DNA from: Apoderus coryli
Lineage: Eukaryota; Arthropoda; Insecta; Coleoptera; Attelabidae
Reading direction: 5' to 3'
Length of the DNA stretch: 64,000 bases
Assembly (NCBI GenBank): GCA_911728435.2
Contig: OU452213.1
Coordinates: forward strand, 1,467,834 to 1,531,833
Part shown: piece after piece, positions 1 to 13,900 of the stretch
Position numbering within the stretch: position 1 is the stretch's first letter
How the letters are laid out: every line of letters starts with the position of its first letter
Notes under the pieces: model-generated
What the model saw: only the letters and a program-made list of their open reading frames with translations
Database searches by the model: none
What the model was told of the DNA's origin: nothing
Translations under genes and position numbers: made by a program

Positions 1-670
1 TGTAGAGACAAATTTAAACAGGCTGATATATTAACGGTAACATCTATTTATCTATATAAATTGCTAACTTACATGTTCAGGAATCGTACTGTGTTTGCGA
101 CAAATGGTTCACTTCATGGTTACGCCACTAGAGGCGGAAACCAATTATTATTACCTAGACCTCGGCACGAGACATTTAAGAAGTCGCCGCATTACTCTGG
201 TATTCTTTATTTTAATATGCTGCCTCAATCGATTAAAAACTCCATATCAATTAATATATTTAAAAATAGATTGAAGAGGTTCTTCGTGGAAAATTGCTTT
301 TACACGTTGCAAGAGTACATCGAGGCTTGCTCTAGCGAATTGTAACTTGCGCTACACAGAATGCGTAATGGTTCTCAACCGGTTTTTCAGTTGTTCATTA
401 CTGTTTTATATTGTGATATTTTATAATTTTTGTCTTTTTTATATGTATAGTTTAGATTTAAGATTTTATAATTTAATATGTATTACTGTATATTTGACAT
501 GCCAGTATTGTATACTGATTACTGGCCAATAGTGATAATGTTATTATTTTGTCTAATTTTATTGGTTATTGATTGTTAGTATTTGTTCGTTTGTTTGACT
601 TGCCAATGTACCAATTATTTATTGTACGAATTGATGGCTAATAAAGTATTATTATTATTATTATTATTAA
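1..670 (+). mobile_element. non-LTR retrotransposon 3' end (jockey/CR1-like), 5' cut by window edge
   Basis: An open frame from base 1 to 345 encodes the C-terminal tail typical of insect non-LTR reverse transcriptases: a YxLLTYMFxNR-like stretch, a block containing LPQSIKNS, and FKNRLKRFFVENCFYTL near the end. The stop is followed by an AT-rich 3' UTR and a terminal ATT microsatellite at about 648-669, next to an AATAAA. This is the usual 3' end of such elements. The catalytic RT domain lies before the window or is missing. The frame is intact here, so the copy may be fairly young. Confidence 0.75.
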
Positions 671-1350
671 TAAAATTTTAATAAATAATGACACTTTTTG
701 ACATTTTAAATTTGACATGTCAAATTTGACAGGTAAAGCTAGTACTGCTAGTACCTCAGATACAGGATGTCCAAATTTAGTGGTCAAATTAATTAGATAG
801 AGATTACAGTGGCCTAGTTATATTTTTTATAAGGAAAACGATATAAACCAAACTTATGTATATTTTTGTAGGGATTGTTATAAGCTTAGAAAAAATATAT
901 AATTTTTTATATTTATTTTCACTACCTAGTGTAAAAGTTATAAGCGTGTTTCACAATTTTTGTGTAGGATAATCTTTGGTTCTACCATTTTGACAAATAA
1001 TCACACGTTCAGCTACTTTAGGACACCCTGTATATTATGATTACAGAAAAAACATGGCAATATCAATGCTGACATTTATTTTAAGATTCCAAACATTTTT
1101 AAAATAATCACAGTCTATTTTCGTAAGATGGACGAGTACGATTGAATTTAATTAAATTTTGCATAGCTATAATACAAGACAACAAACAAACAATGGGTTT
1201 ATTGTGTGTGAGAATGAACAAGCTCTCTTTTTTTTATACTTTTAATAGCTTTTTTTGTGCAAATATAAATTGTTATACCCTGTGTCTTTTCGAATGGACT
1301 AATAAAAACCACTAAACAAATTTTAACCAAATATTACAGGATATTTCTAG
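671..1350. other. AT-rich non-coding stretch with short interspersed repeat ends
   Basis: No supported gene. Contains several copies of the short motif CACCCTGTATA or its complement (around 769, 1025 and 1274), which marks a dispersed repeat family seen throughout this window. Confidence 0.5.
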
Positions 1351-1352
1351 GC

Positions 1353-2281
1353 CTTGATAACAGAATTCAATACGTTAAGGTCAAGGGCTTTGTTTCTACT
1401 GAGATAAAAGTATCATCTGGCGTCCCCCAGGGATCATACTTGGGACCACTGTTTTTTAATATTTTCGTTAATGACATCGCCAGATGTTTTACTTCGAGCG
1501 ATTTTCTTTTGTTCGCTGATGACCTCAAACTATTTACGATAGTCAACAAAACTGAAGATTGCGAGAGATTGCAGTCTGACCTCGGGGCTCTTCACGAGTG
1601 GTGTGTTGGGAATGATATGCATCTGAATGTTGATAAGTGTTGTTTTATGTCCTTTTCGAGATCTCTTTTCGATTACTCACTGAACCAGACTTCCCTTAAA
1701 TTGGTTACCACAGTTAAGGATCTTGGAGTCATGCTTGATGGTGGTTTGACCTTTATTCCACATATAACTTCAATGGTCTCAAGGTCTCTGAAGGCATTGA
1801 CACGCTGGCTGATCGACGACAGAGACATGATTTGATTTTATTGTATGACCTTATAAATGGAAGGTTGAATTGTCCCGATCTTTTGGGCAAAATTAGAATT
1901 CATGTTCCATATCGTGCAACGCGTACGAGGAGTATGTTTCACCAGACACATTCCAGAACAAATTATGGTTGCAATTCATTTTTGGCGCGCTCAATACGTC
2001 TCCCCAATGACACTGGATTTTTTTGTCCCGAGAAATACCTTTTTGGGTTCAGTAGGGCCCCTCTTTGATAATTGATACGTTGTGTTGTACCATATTGCTT
2101 TATAATAGAGAAGTATTGATCGTGTAGATTATTCTTATCCATTTTATTTGTGATTGATTTTTATTTGACATTTTTCGATTGTCTAATTCTTTTGAAGTGT
2201 TTTATTGTAGAACTATTTATATGTATTGTAATTTTGTATAAAATGGGCGTTTGCCCGTAAATAAATAAAATAAATAAATAA
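1353..2281 (+). mobile_element. jockey-like non-LTR retrotransposon fragment, copy B
   Basis: Frames 1353-1835 and 1832-2068 encode a reverse transcriptase fragment with SSGVPQGS, LGPLFFNIFVNDI, the catalytic FADD (residues of the YADD box) and the thumb-region LNVDKCCF motif, then the C-terminal RTNYGCNSF block. It ends in an ATAAATAAATA tail at about 2260-2281. Compared with the inverted copy at 3249-4225, about 270 bp are missing at about 1805 (between RSLKALT and IDDRD), so this is an internally deleted, 5'-truncated copy. It is not functional. Confidence 0.85.
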
Positions 2282-3248
2282 ATTAAACCACTTTCAGCAA
2301 TCTCCAGTTTTCGTTTGTTGCAACCATAATGAATCACCCTGTATACGTTGTACTTGAGAGAATAAAATGGCCACACCTTTTTAATTTCGAAAAACAATAG
2401 GAATCAATAGATATATGAAGGTATTACATTAACTAACATTTAAAAATAATTATTAACAATTTTTCCTAGTTGAGTTTTCAAATTATTTATTACCTATATT
2501 TAATATACAGTGTGTTTCAATGAAAATTCCCAAGTGACGCTTAAAATGCTATAACTTGGGAATCAAAAGTCAGATTGCTGTCAAATTTATACACGTATCG
2601 TTTGAAGATTAGTACTAAATAAAAATCATATGGAAAAAAATCTAGTAATGCCATCTATGTGTCATCCTATATATGGCCTTTTTGAATCGACTAATATATC
2701 ATAAAATAAGTTGTGTTTACATTTGTAATATGGGGATTAAAATTCTAAAATTAGCATCCCCACGTACATTGAACGTATGACTCACAACAATACCCTTTGT
2801 TATGCTATATACTAACTAGATGGGGAAAACGGCCGTAATTATAGCGAAATTATTCGGAAAGGGAAACTTTTTCCCATGGTTATACCCTATTAAGTATACT
2901 ACTATAGCAATTATTATTCTTTGCAAAAAAAAAATACACACGAAACATATTATAATTAATAATAATTGATTCAAATGAACATAGAACTGCATTTTATTTA
3001 CTATATACAGAACGTCCCAAAACACATCCAATGATAGTAGAATAAAAAGTAAGTAAACAATACAAATTATACAAAAAAAAAATTGCTGGGACGAAAATAA
3101 TTCGATAGGCGGGCAAAATTTAATCCCTTCCATGAACAGACAATATTTAGACATTTTTGAGTTCTTTACAAATACAATAATTACACACCCATTCATGATT
3201 ATCAATCATGATCTAATGGTTTTTTTTCTTGTGATGAGATTCCAATTA
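2282..3248. other. spacer between two tail-to-tail retrotransposon copies
   Basis: AT-rich, no convincing gene. Holds repeat ends with ATACAGTGTGTTTC (about 2509) and CACCCTGTATA (about 2335). The 129-codon antisense frame at 2816-3205 has low complexity and no recognisable domain. Confidence 0.5.
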
Positions 3249-4225
3249 AATTTATTTATTTATTTATTTATTTACGGGCAAACGCCCATTTTATACAAAA
3301 TTACAATAAATATAAATAGTTCTACAATAAAACACTTCAAAAGAATTAGACAATTGTCCCGCAATTCAACCTTCCATTTATAAGGTCATACAATAAAATC
3401 AAATGTCTCTGTCGTCGATGCCAAGGTAGGACTCTAAGTCGGCATATAATTCAAAACGATTCTCAGAAATAAAGTCTATGTGCAGTTTGTAGGCTAGGTA
3501 TCTAAGAAATTTGTGCTGTACCTGCTCAATTTTTGTTAGATGCACAGTATAATGTGGAGACCAGACAGCCGATGCATACTCAAGGCACGGTCTGACCAAA
3601 CTTGTGAAAAGAAGCCTCAGAGAATCAACATGTGTGAACTCCCGCGAGCAACGTTTAATGAAGCCAAGAACCTTCAGAGACCATTGAAGTTATATGTGGA
3701 ATAAAGGTCAAACCACTATCAAGCATGACTCCAAGATCCTTAACTGTAGTAACCAATTTAAGGGAAGTCTGGTTCAGTGAGTAATCGAAAAGAGTGGTCC
3801 GTCTTGATCTCGAAAAGTATGTCAACATTCAGATGCATATCATTCCCAACACACCACTCGTGAAGAGCCCCGAGGTCAGACTGCAATCTCTCGCAATCTT
3901 GAGTTTTGTTGACTATCGTAAATAGTTTCGAGATCATCAGCGAACAAGAGAAAATCGCTCGAAGTAAAACATCTGGCGATGTCATTAACGAAAGTATTAA
4001 TAAACAGTGGTCCCAAGTGCGATCCCTGGGGGACGCCAGATGATACTTTTATCTCAGTAGAAACAAAGCCCTTTACCTTAACGTATTGAATTCTGTTATC
4101 AAGGTAGGTAGGTACTCATCCATTCGAGCATGCGTCCGCCGATGCCAACCTCAGCCAACTTTATCAATAAGATTTTATGATTTACGATCGAAGGCTTTGG
4201 AGAAATCGGTATACACTTTTCACAC
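3249..4225 (-). mobile_element. jockey-like non-LTR retrotransposon fragment, copy C (inverted relative to B)
   Basis: Read on the minus strand this is the same family as 1353-2281. It starts in the FSKAFDRK region (about 4205), then SSGVPQGSHLGPLLF, a FADD-region remnant, LEYASAVWSPH at about 3560, and ends in the same 3' UTR and ATAAATAAAT tail at 3249-3275. It keeps the section deleted in copy B but has several frameshifts and stop codons, for example TAA inside the FSKAFDRK region. With B it forms a long inverted repeat separated by about 970 bp. Confidence 0.85.
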
Positions 4226-4229
4226 CTGT

Positions 4230-5379
4230 AGTTTTAAATAAAAATGAATAATATTTGTTTGATTAAAACTAATACATTTTGTATTGAAAATTATTAAACG
4301 TCAGATTGACAATCAAATTTTTGACATCTACAAAGTAAAAAATTATCTTATTGAAGGCTCCTCGGGCGTTGATAAATACTCAAAATTTTGTCATAGAGAA
4401 TCCTTCAAGCGAGTTGCTCAAGCATCACGCTTTCGGCATTCTCTATGACAAAATTATCTCGATATTATCAAGACCCTAGGGTATTACTATTGATAATTTC
4501 ATCATAAGGATGATGATGATGTGAATAACACTGTATATACAATTTTAACTTGCGCTCTACTATCGGAGGACATTCTGTTTATTTATTTTTGGTGACTGTA
4601 TATACGAAACAATCTAGTAATAGTGGATCTTTTGGATTAAAACGTGTTTAAAAACGTAATGCCGCTGACCCATTAATTCCTAAAATCTGAATTTAGAAAA
4701 TACAGTGGGTGTGTTGACATCTGTCTTCAAACGAAATGTGGTCTACAAGTTTCTAGATGCGTTGTTATAGGCTATAAATGCATTAGAACGAAAGTCATAT
4801 AAGCCTTATTTGCCTTAGCAATCTTAGTACGACCTTTTGAACAACACTGTATATAGCGATGATTTCCTAGCCAACTGTGTGAATGTTTGGTTTCCAACGT
4901 ACTTTATTTAATTAACATGTTCCTTTTAGACATTTACATAAATATATCAAATAAAATACAGCCTACCTTGTTTATTTATTATACTGACAGCTTTTGTTTC
5001 TACTTTAACGTAGCCTACTATATCTAATTAGGAAGTTTTCTACAATTAAACGCCAAACTTACCTACCTATGTGAAATTAATTTATTTAAATGATCGCGTT
5101 TGAGAAAGAGAACGCTATTTCTAATTAAATCTACTAAAAATGTTTGTTAAAAGATTAATTTCAATTTGAATTAGGTACATGTTGTTATTTTGTTTAGTGT
5201 TAGCAATATGTCACACAGCTTGCCATGCGTTATTTTCTTTATTTTCGTTCTTCATGTCGGTAATTAACATATGTGTTTATATTTTGCATAATAGCCTACT
5301 TATTTGCATCCTATTATACGGGTACCAATAAGCAGTTGTCAATCTTAGTTTTATACAGTGGGAATTACTTTTTGCTCAT
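4230..5379. other. non-coding stretch with one strong hairpin
   Basis: No supported gene. An 18-bp perfect inverted repeat, 4384-4401 with 4438-4455, with a 36-nt loop, lies in a repeat-like block at 4320-4470. The remainder is AT-rich with no recognisable content. Confidence 0.45.
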
Positions 5380-7349
5380 AAATCGACAGATGATGTGGTG
5401 AATGCTTTTTATGAGACCTTGCACAACGTATTCGACATTTTTGTCCCTAGGAAAAGATGCTCTTCAAAACGATTTCCGAGATGGTTCTCTCAAGATTTGA
5501 AAGAGCTAATATTTTCTAAAAAGCGGGCTCATAAGATATACAAGTCGTCGAGATCGCATACCGATTATACGGTATTTAGTGAACTCAGAAGTTAATGTAA
5601 TTGGTGAGTGTTATAAGTCTTATACATCCTCTATTGAGGATGAAATACCTGCAAATATTGGGGCTTTCTGGAGATTCATAAATTCAAAGAGAGGGTCTGC
5701 CGAGTTTCCTTCACGTATGTCTTGGGGAGATGATTCCGTTGACGGGGGTCAGGCGAGTGCTGATCTGTTTGCGGCATATTTCCAGTCGGTTTATAAGAAT
5801 GTGGATTTGATCGCCGGTGACCTTGATGAGGAGTTTGTGAGTGTTTCTGAGTACAGTGTCTCCGTCTCGGAGGTTTTCGATGTGCTCGGTAAAATGAATA
5901 TAAGGAAGTCCGCGGGTCCGGATGGGATTCCTCCATTGTTCCTCAATAAGTGTCGTTTCTCTTTGGCTATACCCCTTCAAATTATTTTCAACTTATCTCT
6001 TCGTTCGGGCCACTTTCCGGTTGCATGGAAGTCGAGTTTTATCACGTCCGGTTTGTATTCTCAACTCCATTCCTAAGCTTTTCGAGAGTTTAATAACAAG
6101 ATATCTAACAACTATATTTAAGCCGATTATAATTGATGAACAGTTCGGTTTCCAGTCCGGTCGGTCTACTGAGCTTAATCTTCTGGAATACACACATTAT
6201 TTGTCACGGGCCTTGGAGGGCAGTTACCAGGTTCATGCGATCTACACCGATTTTTCCAAGGCCTTCGACTGCGTGAATCACCGGCTCCTTATTCACAAGC
6301 TGGAGTGTATTGGCATGTCGGCACCTTTGTTGGGATGGTTGGAGAGCTACCTGACTGGCAGAACTCAGATAGTCCGTTTCAGTGATTTCCTTTCTGACCC
6401 TATTTCGGTTTCTTCTGGTGTCCCCCAGGGTTCTCACCTCGGGCCATTGTTATTTAACATATTTATAAATGATATCAAGCAGTGTTTCATTCACAGTGAA
6501 TTCAGGCTCTTCGCCGACGACCTGAAGTGTTACCGGCGTATCGGAGGTCCCACAGATTGTTATCTTCTGCAGGAGGATGTTGTGAGATTGGTGTGAGTTG
6601 CATGGTATGACTTTAAATGTTTCTAAGTGCTTTTGCGTAAATTTCAACCAAACCAGGAGACCTCTTTTGTATGAATATTTTGTCGACCATTCAGTCCTAA
6701 AATACAAATCTTCGGTCAAGGATCTGGGAGTTTACCTGGACACTTCCTTGAGCTTTGTGGATCACATCATGCACTCGACTTCCAGGTCTCTGAAAGTGTT
6801 GGGCTTCATAAAGCGTTGCTCGATTGATTTCAGTAATGTGAATAGAATTTTGTTCACGACGCTCGTCAGACCACATTTGGAGTATGTCTCGGCGGTTTGG
6901 ACCCCGTCATACGGTTGCCATTCTGCCCGAGTTTAGAGCGTTCAGCGGCGTTTCCTTAGGTATGTTCACTTTAAGCTTGGTCGTCCGCGTCCTATCGATT
7001 TTGTGTTCGATTACGGAACAATGATGAGCGAGCTGGGGCTTACGACATTGAGTGATCGCAGGGTCGTCAGAGATCTATTAATACTTTATAAGCTTTTGAA
7101 CAATATGGTATCGTCTTCTTATTTGTTGTCCAATATTCATTTTCATGTACCGTCTAGGAACAATAGATACTCTCACCTTTTCCATGAGGAATTTCACCGT
7201 ACAAATTACGGAGGAAATAATGTTGTCCCTAGAGTGACCAGGATGGCGAATTCTTGCTTAAGCGTTGATTTCTTTGCGCCTACAGGTGAATGTGAGCGTC
7301 GTGACGGCAGTTTTGGACTTTGTCCGTGAATAAATAAATAAATAAATAA
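5380..7349 (+). mobile_element. jockey-like non-LTR retrotransposon, longest copy, broken ORF2
   Basis: Broken frames (5383-5595, 5579-6076, 5922-6596, 6598-6936, 7003-7329) encode, in order, the endonuclease-RT linker with FPRWFS, the RT fingers with [61 protein letters not shown], the catalytic FADDLK, the thumb with LNVSKCFCVNF, RPHLEYVSAVW, and the C-terminal HRTNYGGNN block. It ends in an AATA repeat at 7328-7349. At least two frameshifts (near 5590 and 6050) and in-frame stops near 6596 and 6936 inactivate it. The N-terminal endonuclease is missing, so it is 5'-truncated. The family matches copies B and C, but the sequence is clearly a different subfamily. Confidence 0.9.
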
Positions 7350-7954
7350 TGATTTGAGAAAAAGTCATTTAAAAGCTGTCTTTTATTTGTAGTAATAATA
7401 ATCATCATATATATATGAGTTGTGTTTGTTATAATATGTAGTAATACAATACAGAACAACTTTCTCTGTTAGTTCACATCATCATTCACGTAAAAGTAAA
7501 ATTACATTTCTTTAATCATGCCTACACGTATACACCTTGAACTTGTCATCGTTCATAACCAATTTGTGAATTTTTTTGGCGTGTGACACAACCACTAAAT
7601 TTTCATATATCAGTAGGGGTCGAGTGATACATCATTTTAAAGCATCTGCTTTTCAGCGATATGTCACTTTTGATATTTGCCGCCATAATTCTCGAGAAAA
7701 TAGCGTTTAAAATGTCAGCAGTGAGTTAGTTACGAATGGACTATTTTTTCAAATTAAAATCAAATATTTTACGAATGTAAAAATAATAAATAAATCTTTG
7801 TTATAGTCAAGAAATTGCATTCTATTGATTTAAATCACCAAAAAATGAATTAAATATTGTACAGAAAAATTATTAAAAGTAAGCGATGTTTGCACAAAGA
7901 AATTAGCAAAAAGATATAAAATAAAACGTGATAAATTAATTTAAAAACAAAACC
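7350..7954. other. upstream region of the MTUS-like gene (distal promoter/5' UTR)
   Basis: AT-rich sequence between the retrotransposon tail and the first predicted start codon at 7955. No clear TATA box, and the transcription start cannot be placed. Confidence 0.35.
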
Positions 7955-10900
7955 ATGGGACAAAATACATCAAAAAACAAACACTTGAGTTCCGAACACT
8001 TCCAGCGCCATGACAAATGCAGCAACAGTATGGCGAAAAGGGGTAAGTAATTCCCAAAAATATGCCTAATCATTTAAACCAGTGATTCCCAAAATAGTAC
8101 CAGGTGGACCCCTATGGGTCCACGGGAGACTCGCCGGGAGTCTACATTGACGTGACAAAAACTGGGGGTCCAGGAAAATTTATCTGGTTTCGATAGTAAA
8201 TGTAGCAGCAGGGAGGTCTACGAAAACTAGAGAAATTTTGAAAGTGGTCTACGAGAAAAAATAAACTGTTGCCCTCGAGGCACGAATAGCTCTCCATATT
8301 TAAGTGTAAAAGTAATAATTTTATGACCTTTTTGTCATTTATCTAAATTTTTGTTTTGTTTTAGACATCAGCTATTTTTTTTTTTTTTTGTATCGGGTTA
8401 TGTGCCTTTTTCTTCTCTTTGGAGGCACTATTTATACGCAGATATTTTATATTTCAGATCTAGGCCAAATTCTTGTACGCAAAATAATTGATTTTTTTTT
8501 TAGTTTTATTATAAAATTTATTTTGCCCCCTTTTCTACTATTTACGAACGCCTATGTAAACAAAATTGTTATGCTGCATGTTGTAGGTTATCCGTTAAGT
8601 GGTTTTTGAGTTAACACGGATACAAATTTTTTCTGACCCTTTTATAGAATTTTCACGGACGCCTATGGAACATTATTTTTTCTCGTGTATTTTTAACACC
8701 AATTCAACTAGTTAAATATAAAATTTTTTACATTTTAATTTTTTTTTCATTTTACCCCTTTTTTTGTACTATTTACGAACGCCTATGTAAATAAAAATTT
8801 TATGCTGCATTTTTTAGGTTATCTTATATCAAAGCTATATATAATTAGCCAATTTTCCTGGTATATTTGGGAAACATATTTTTTTCGTTTTTGACCCTTT
8901 TTTTAAGACTATTTTCGAACGCCTGTGTGAACTAATTCTTTTATATAATCGATGAGTCGTACGAACGTACCCCTTTTTCTACTATTTACGAACGCCTATG
9001 TAAATAAAAATTTGATGCTGCATTTTTTAGGTTATCTTATATCAAAGCTATATATAATTAGCCAATTTTTCTGGTATATTTGAGAAACATTTTTTTTTCG
9101 TTTTTGACCCTTTTTTTAAACTATTTTCGAACGCCTGTGTGAACCAATTCTTTTATGGAATATTTTTTAGCTTATATTGTATCACAACTATGAAAAATTA
9201 TTCCATATTTCGAATAAGTTTAGGAAATATATATTTTTTATGTTTTGACCCCTTTTCCACTATTTACGAACGCCTATGAAAGTAAGTTATTCATGACACA
9301 TTTTATAGGTTATATTCTATCAAAACTATAAATAACTAGTTAATATTTCTGCTATTTTTAAGAAATACGTTTTTTTTTTAACCTTTTTTACCCCATTTTA
9401 CACTATTTTCGAACGCCAATGTGATCTAATATTTTATGTTCAATATTTTAGGTTATATTCAATTAAATGCGTAAAAAATTATGCAGTATTTCGGATAAGT
9501 TTAAGAACTATGAATTTTTTTAATTTTTGAACCCTCTTTTAAACCCCTTGCCTACGCTCAATGTTTCCCAAAATCTAATCAGCTCCTTGCCATGTCCAAT
9601 CGTATTTTTGTACCAAATTTGGTTAAAATCTGTTAAGCGGTTTTTGCGTTTTCGTGCATACAGACAGACAGACAGACAGACAGACAGAAATTTTTTTAAA
9701 ACTGCTTATTTATGTATAAAATGACCAAAAACAAGTATTTCCGGTGAAATTAAAAAAAATTTTTTTTTCATGAAACTAATAGTCTCCATATATACATATA
9801 TGATATGGAGAGCTAAAAAAGAAGTTTGGCAACCTCTGATTTAAGTCTACTAAAATTACTTTATTACACAATTACTTAATTACAAAATCGAAGCTAATAC
9901 AAAGAAACTTGAAGAAAAACTATCGAAAATTCAAATTAATTACTTTGTTACAGGGTCCGCCAAAAAGACACCTAACGCTAAGAAGAAAGAAGCGATACAA
10001 GTGACGCAAGTGCTGACAACAAACAAACTATCGCCAAAAGATAAAGATCATTCCAATATTAGTAAGTACCTACCTAAATCGACCTCACCTTGCAGGCTTT
10101 ACCAAAGAAATTTGGCTTACTTTCATTTTTATCTTTAATTGGTATAGTTAGCTATATCGGGGGTGCCACAGGGAAGATAAACTACACAATACACTGTGGA
10201 ACAATCTGAAAGTCTGGTCTGGTTATCGAAAATAACGATTTGAATGTTTTGGCAAGCAAGAATTGCGGAACTTCGCGCTGCTTACGTCGTAATTAAGTGA
10301 CATGCGCAGTGTAATGCAAATACATACGAGGGCTTTTTGATACAAAAAAAGTTATTACGTTAAGACACCATTGTGTTTGGGAAAGTGACAGGGATTTGGG
10401 CATAAAATCTTCTTCTTAATCTTTTTATTATGCACGTTCTCATTCAGTTCAAATTTTTATTGTTTCAGATATTAAAAAAAATCCAAACAGCATTTCTTTA
10501 AACAACTCTTTAAAAGAGTCAAAGGTGAAAAGGACTTTCCTATCACCAAAAAATAAACAGCATGAGCAACTTGGAAATGAAAAAGGTAGGCCTCTTTGAA
10601 ATTCATATTATTGACTCCATAATTTAAAAAAAAATATATTGATTCTTATATTAATTTCATTTTGTACCTTAAACCTTTAAAACATGTGTGCTATTGGGTA
10701 GGAGCGTGTTTACGTTGAGCTTAGGCACCTACCCCGGCCGCCTTCTATCTATTGTAGATAGGTAGGTAGCACAGATCTAGAAACTCGAGAGATATAACAT
10801 TATCTGAAATTTCATTCATAATTCACATTTGTTTATAATCAGACATAAGTTGGCAGTTGAAATATAATACAATAAAAAATTAACAAGAAAAATTTATTAT

Positions 10901-13900
10901 TACAAAATATAAATCGTTGATAACATTATATTTAGAGCACATAATTCCACAATCTTAGTTATATGTTGTAATTTAAAGCTATATACTTACAAATTAGATG
11001 GGCCACTCGAGGGGCCAGCAACTGCTTCCTCAGCAACTAGCATTTCTAAAGTTTCTGGATCACAGATCCCTGCTTCATGAACATCTGAAGTTCTAAAAAA
11101 TAAAATGTTTTAGCTTAGTATTTCAGTGAGTGGTACCATTCTAATTTAGTACCTATATTAACAAACTATAGTTTGCATTGCTACAGTTTGTGGATCACCG
11201 GTAATCTCAGTTATCCAAATGTCGCTCACATCAAAATGGTTTGAGCATATTTGTGCATACTTGGGGACATACTGATTTTCCAGACCCAAAAGCTGTAGCC
11301 ACCTTTAGCGTCTTTCCGAATTTACCTACTGAAAACCTACAATATGAAATTATTTAATTCTTTTGGAACCTACCTATTCAGTATTAATATATTTAGTTAT
11401 CTAACGAAGTGCAATCTTAGTTTATAATTAAACCTTGATTTAAATACTGTAAGATGAACCTAGCATCTCTATAACATCACAAAAATCAACTATTACATTA
11501 GGTATTTATTTACAGCAATTTATTTTTAATTTGTAGAGCAAACAAACTACACCACTGATAAACAATAACAAGTTGTAACCTTACTTACCTCCGAAATATC
11601 AAATTTGGGTTGGAATTTTCATTATTTTTACAAACCATACACTGACGCACCATTGTTAATTGTTTTTTTATAGTTTTTGCACAAAAAAAACACTCAAAAT
11701 CACCAACTAAAAGCAAATAAACACGAACACAAAGGATATTTGGCAACAGAGCTCAAACTACCGGCTGATTACAAGAATGAATGAAATCGTAAATTCTTCG
11801 CGTACTATTCAGTTGCTCTGCTTTACAGAGTTGCCATGTGTACTTCATAAATAAATAATGATTTGGTGAAATATGCCTTGAATATGTTAAAATTCATAAA
11901 AAAGGAACTAGAAAATATCTTGGGTATATCGTTTTATTATACACAAAAACTAGTACTATCAGCTAAGTTATATTTTGCTTTAAAACGGTAAAAAATGCCG
12001 TATCAAAATACCAGTGTATTTTAAAATAATGCGGGAATCACAGCGGAAGTTTGGCATTATCGTATCTGCAAATAATGATGTTTGATCGCTTGGAAATGTA
12101 AACAGTTTTATCTCTCCCTTTTCTAGATCTGTGGTAGGTATACTATTTGCATGAATTTCGATTTGTACGTTAGGTATTTTTGTTTACTGTTTTTTTTATT
12201 ACGTTTGAACTATTTGTTCGTTTGATTTACCTTAAGAAACCCCTATTTTAACGTGTTCTTTTTTATCTTGATAATTTTCTACTTTTCATACTTGTTTTTT
12301 CACGAAAACTTTGAAGTTTCTGCGAATGAAAAAATAATAATAACAATAAAATTAACCTCCTGGGATTCGTATCAAGAACAGTCTGCTGTAAAATGTGTTG
12401 AGAGATAGAAAGTACAGTTAAAATTCACCTGATCTCTCGACAGGTTGTTCTTTTCATTCTGCGTTCGTTAACAGTAATAATAGTAATAATTCTTTTATAT
12501 AAATAAACTTTCTTTAAAATTTACCGTGCTAGACTTAACATTTCAGTATTTTAACGGTCAGTATCTGAAGTAGGTGTAGTGAAAATTATGATTTTTATTA
12601 ACGTACAATTTTTAATCATTTATTTTTGTTAAAACATGGGTCCGTTACATAAATTGTCTACGTTTTTTACAACTAGTGTTGTTGATATCAATAATAATAA
12701 TAATGATAATAATATCGATGAGAATAACAATAATAAGAAAACTAAATTCTATAATAGTGATTTAGATATTTTCGTTAACAGTAAAAATAGAACTAAAACT
12801 AATAATCATTGTGTTTGGAGCACTATCAGACGAATTTCTTCTAATAAAGGTAATTTAATCTATACACTGGTTACTATATAATAAAGATTATAATATTATT
12901 AAATAAATTAAATGCAAATATTCGCTATATTTACTTAAGAGGTCAAGTGTAAAATTATCGTTATACAATTTATTTTTGTGGTGTGGTTTGTAGACATTTC
13001 AACTTCCTATTTTTATACTATGAAAAATTTAATTCCATGCGAAAATCGCAAATATTTTGTTATATAATTTATTTTCTTTATTTTAAGTGCATTTTTTTAT
13101 CTAGAATAGTCAACACTTTTCAGTTCTGATATTAAAAGTAACCACAAACTTAAATTCAAGAAATAGTATATTGTGTACACTTTTCCGGACGACTATGGAA
13201 TGGACACCCTGTATATTTTAACATAAATAAATGCCGCTCGAAAAGACAAGTAAAATTTCATAACGGTTGATATGCCTAGGTGGAGTAGTTTTTGAAATAT
13301 TTGTAAATAAGTGTCGCATTAGGACCAACAGATCTGCTGCGCGTTTGTGAACTACCTTGTATAATTGAAAACATTTTTGGTTTGTAGATCACATCAGCGC
13401 CTATAAATTTTTTATTAAGGATTTTTTTGTCTATCGCTTATAGATCTTGAGATATTTCCGCAGACACATTAATGGGCAACTCTGTATAATTTTAATGCTT
13501 CAAGGCCATAGCACAGCATTAATAAGTACAGCATTCCGACTCCACGTTGGCACTTTGAAATAAACTGTGACGTATGACGCCGCCATTTTGGGTTACAAGT
13601 CAGGTCCTGACTAAGAATAATTATAGATTACAAACACAATATTTATTTATCTAGTACACGCCGACAATGAACTATATATTGAACACAGGAGTGAACGGTA
13701 TCTATCTACGTCAATGCGATTATTGTGACGTTGTTAACCCATAATGGCGGCATGCGCGACGATATGCGCAGGACGGCTCACAAGCAGAAAGTCAGAATAC
13801 TGTATTATTTTTTATACTGTGGCCATAGTTCATTTCCCGCTATTCTACCACACACTATTATAAGGATGTTTTTTTTGTCTTTTTAGAAAAATCAGATTTC

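Noticed and set aside
2816..3205. 129-codon minus-strand frame
   Set aside because: Hydrophobic low-complexity translation of AT-rich DNA between two retrotransposon tails; no homology recognised.
5676..5980. Minus-strand frames of 86 and 89 codons
   Set aside because: Antisense to the reverse transcriptase frame of the retrotransposon at 5380-7349.
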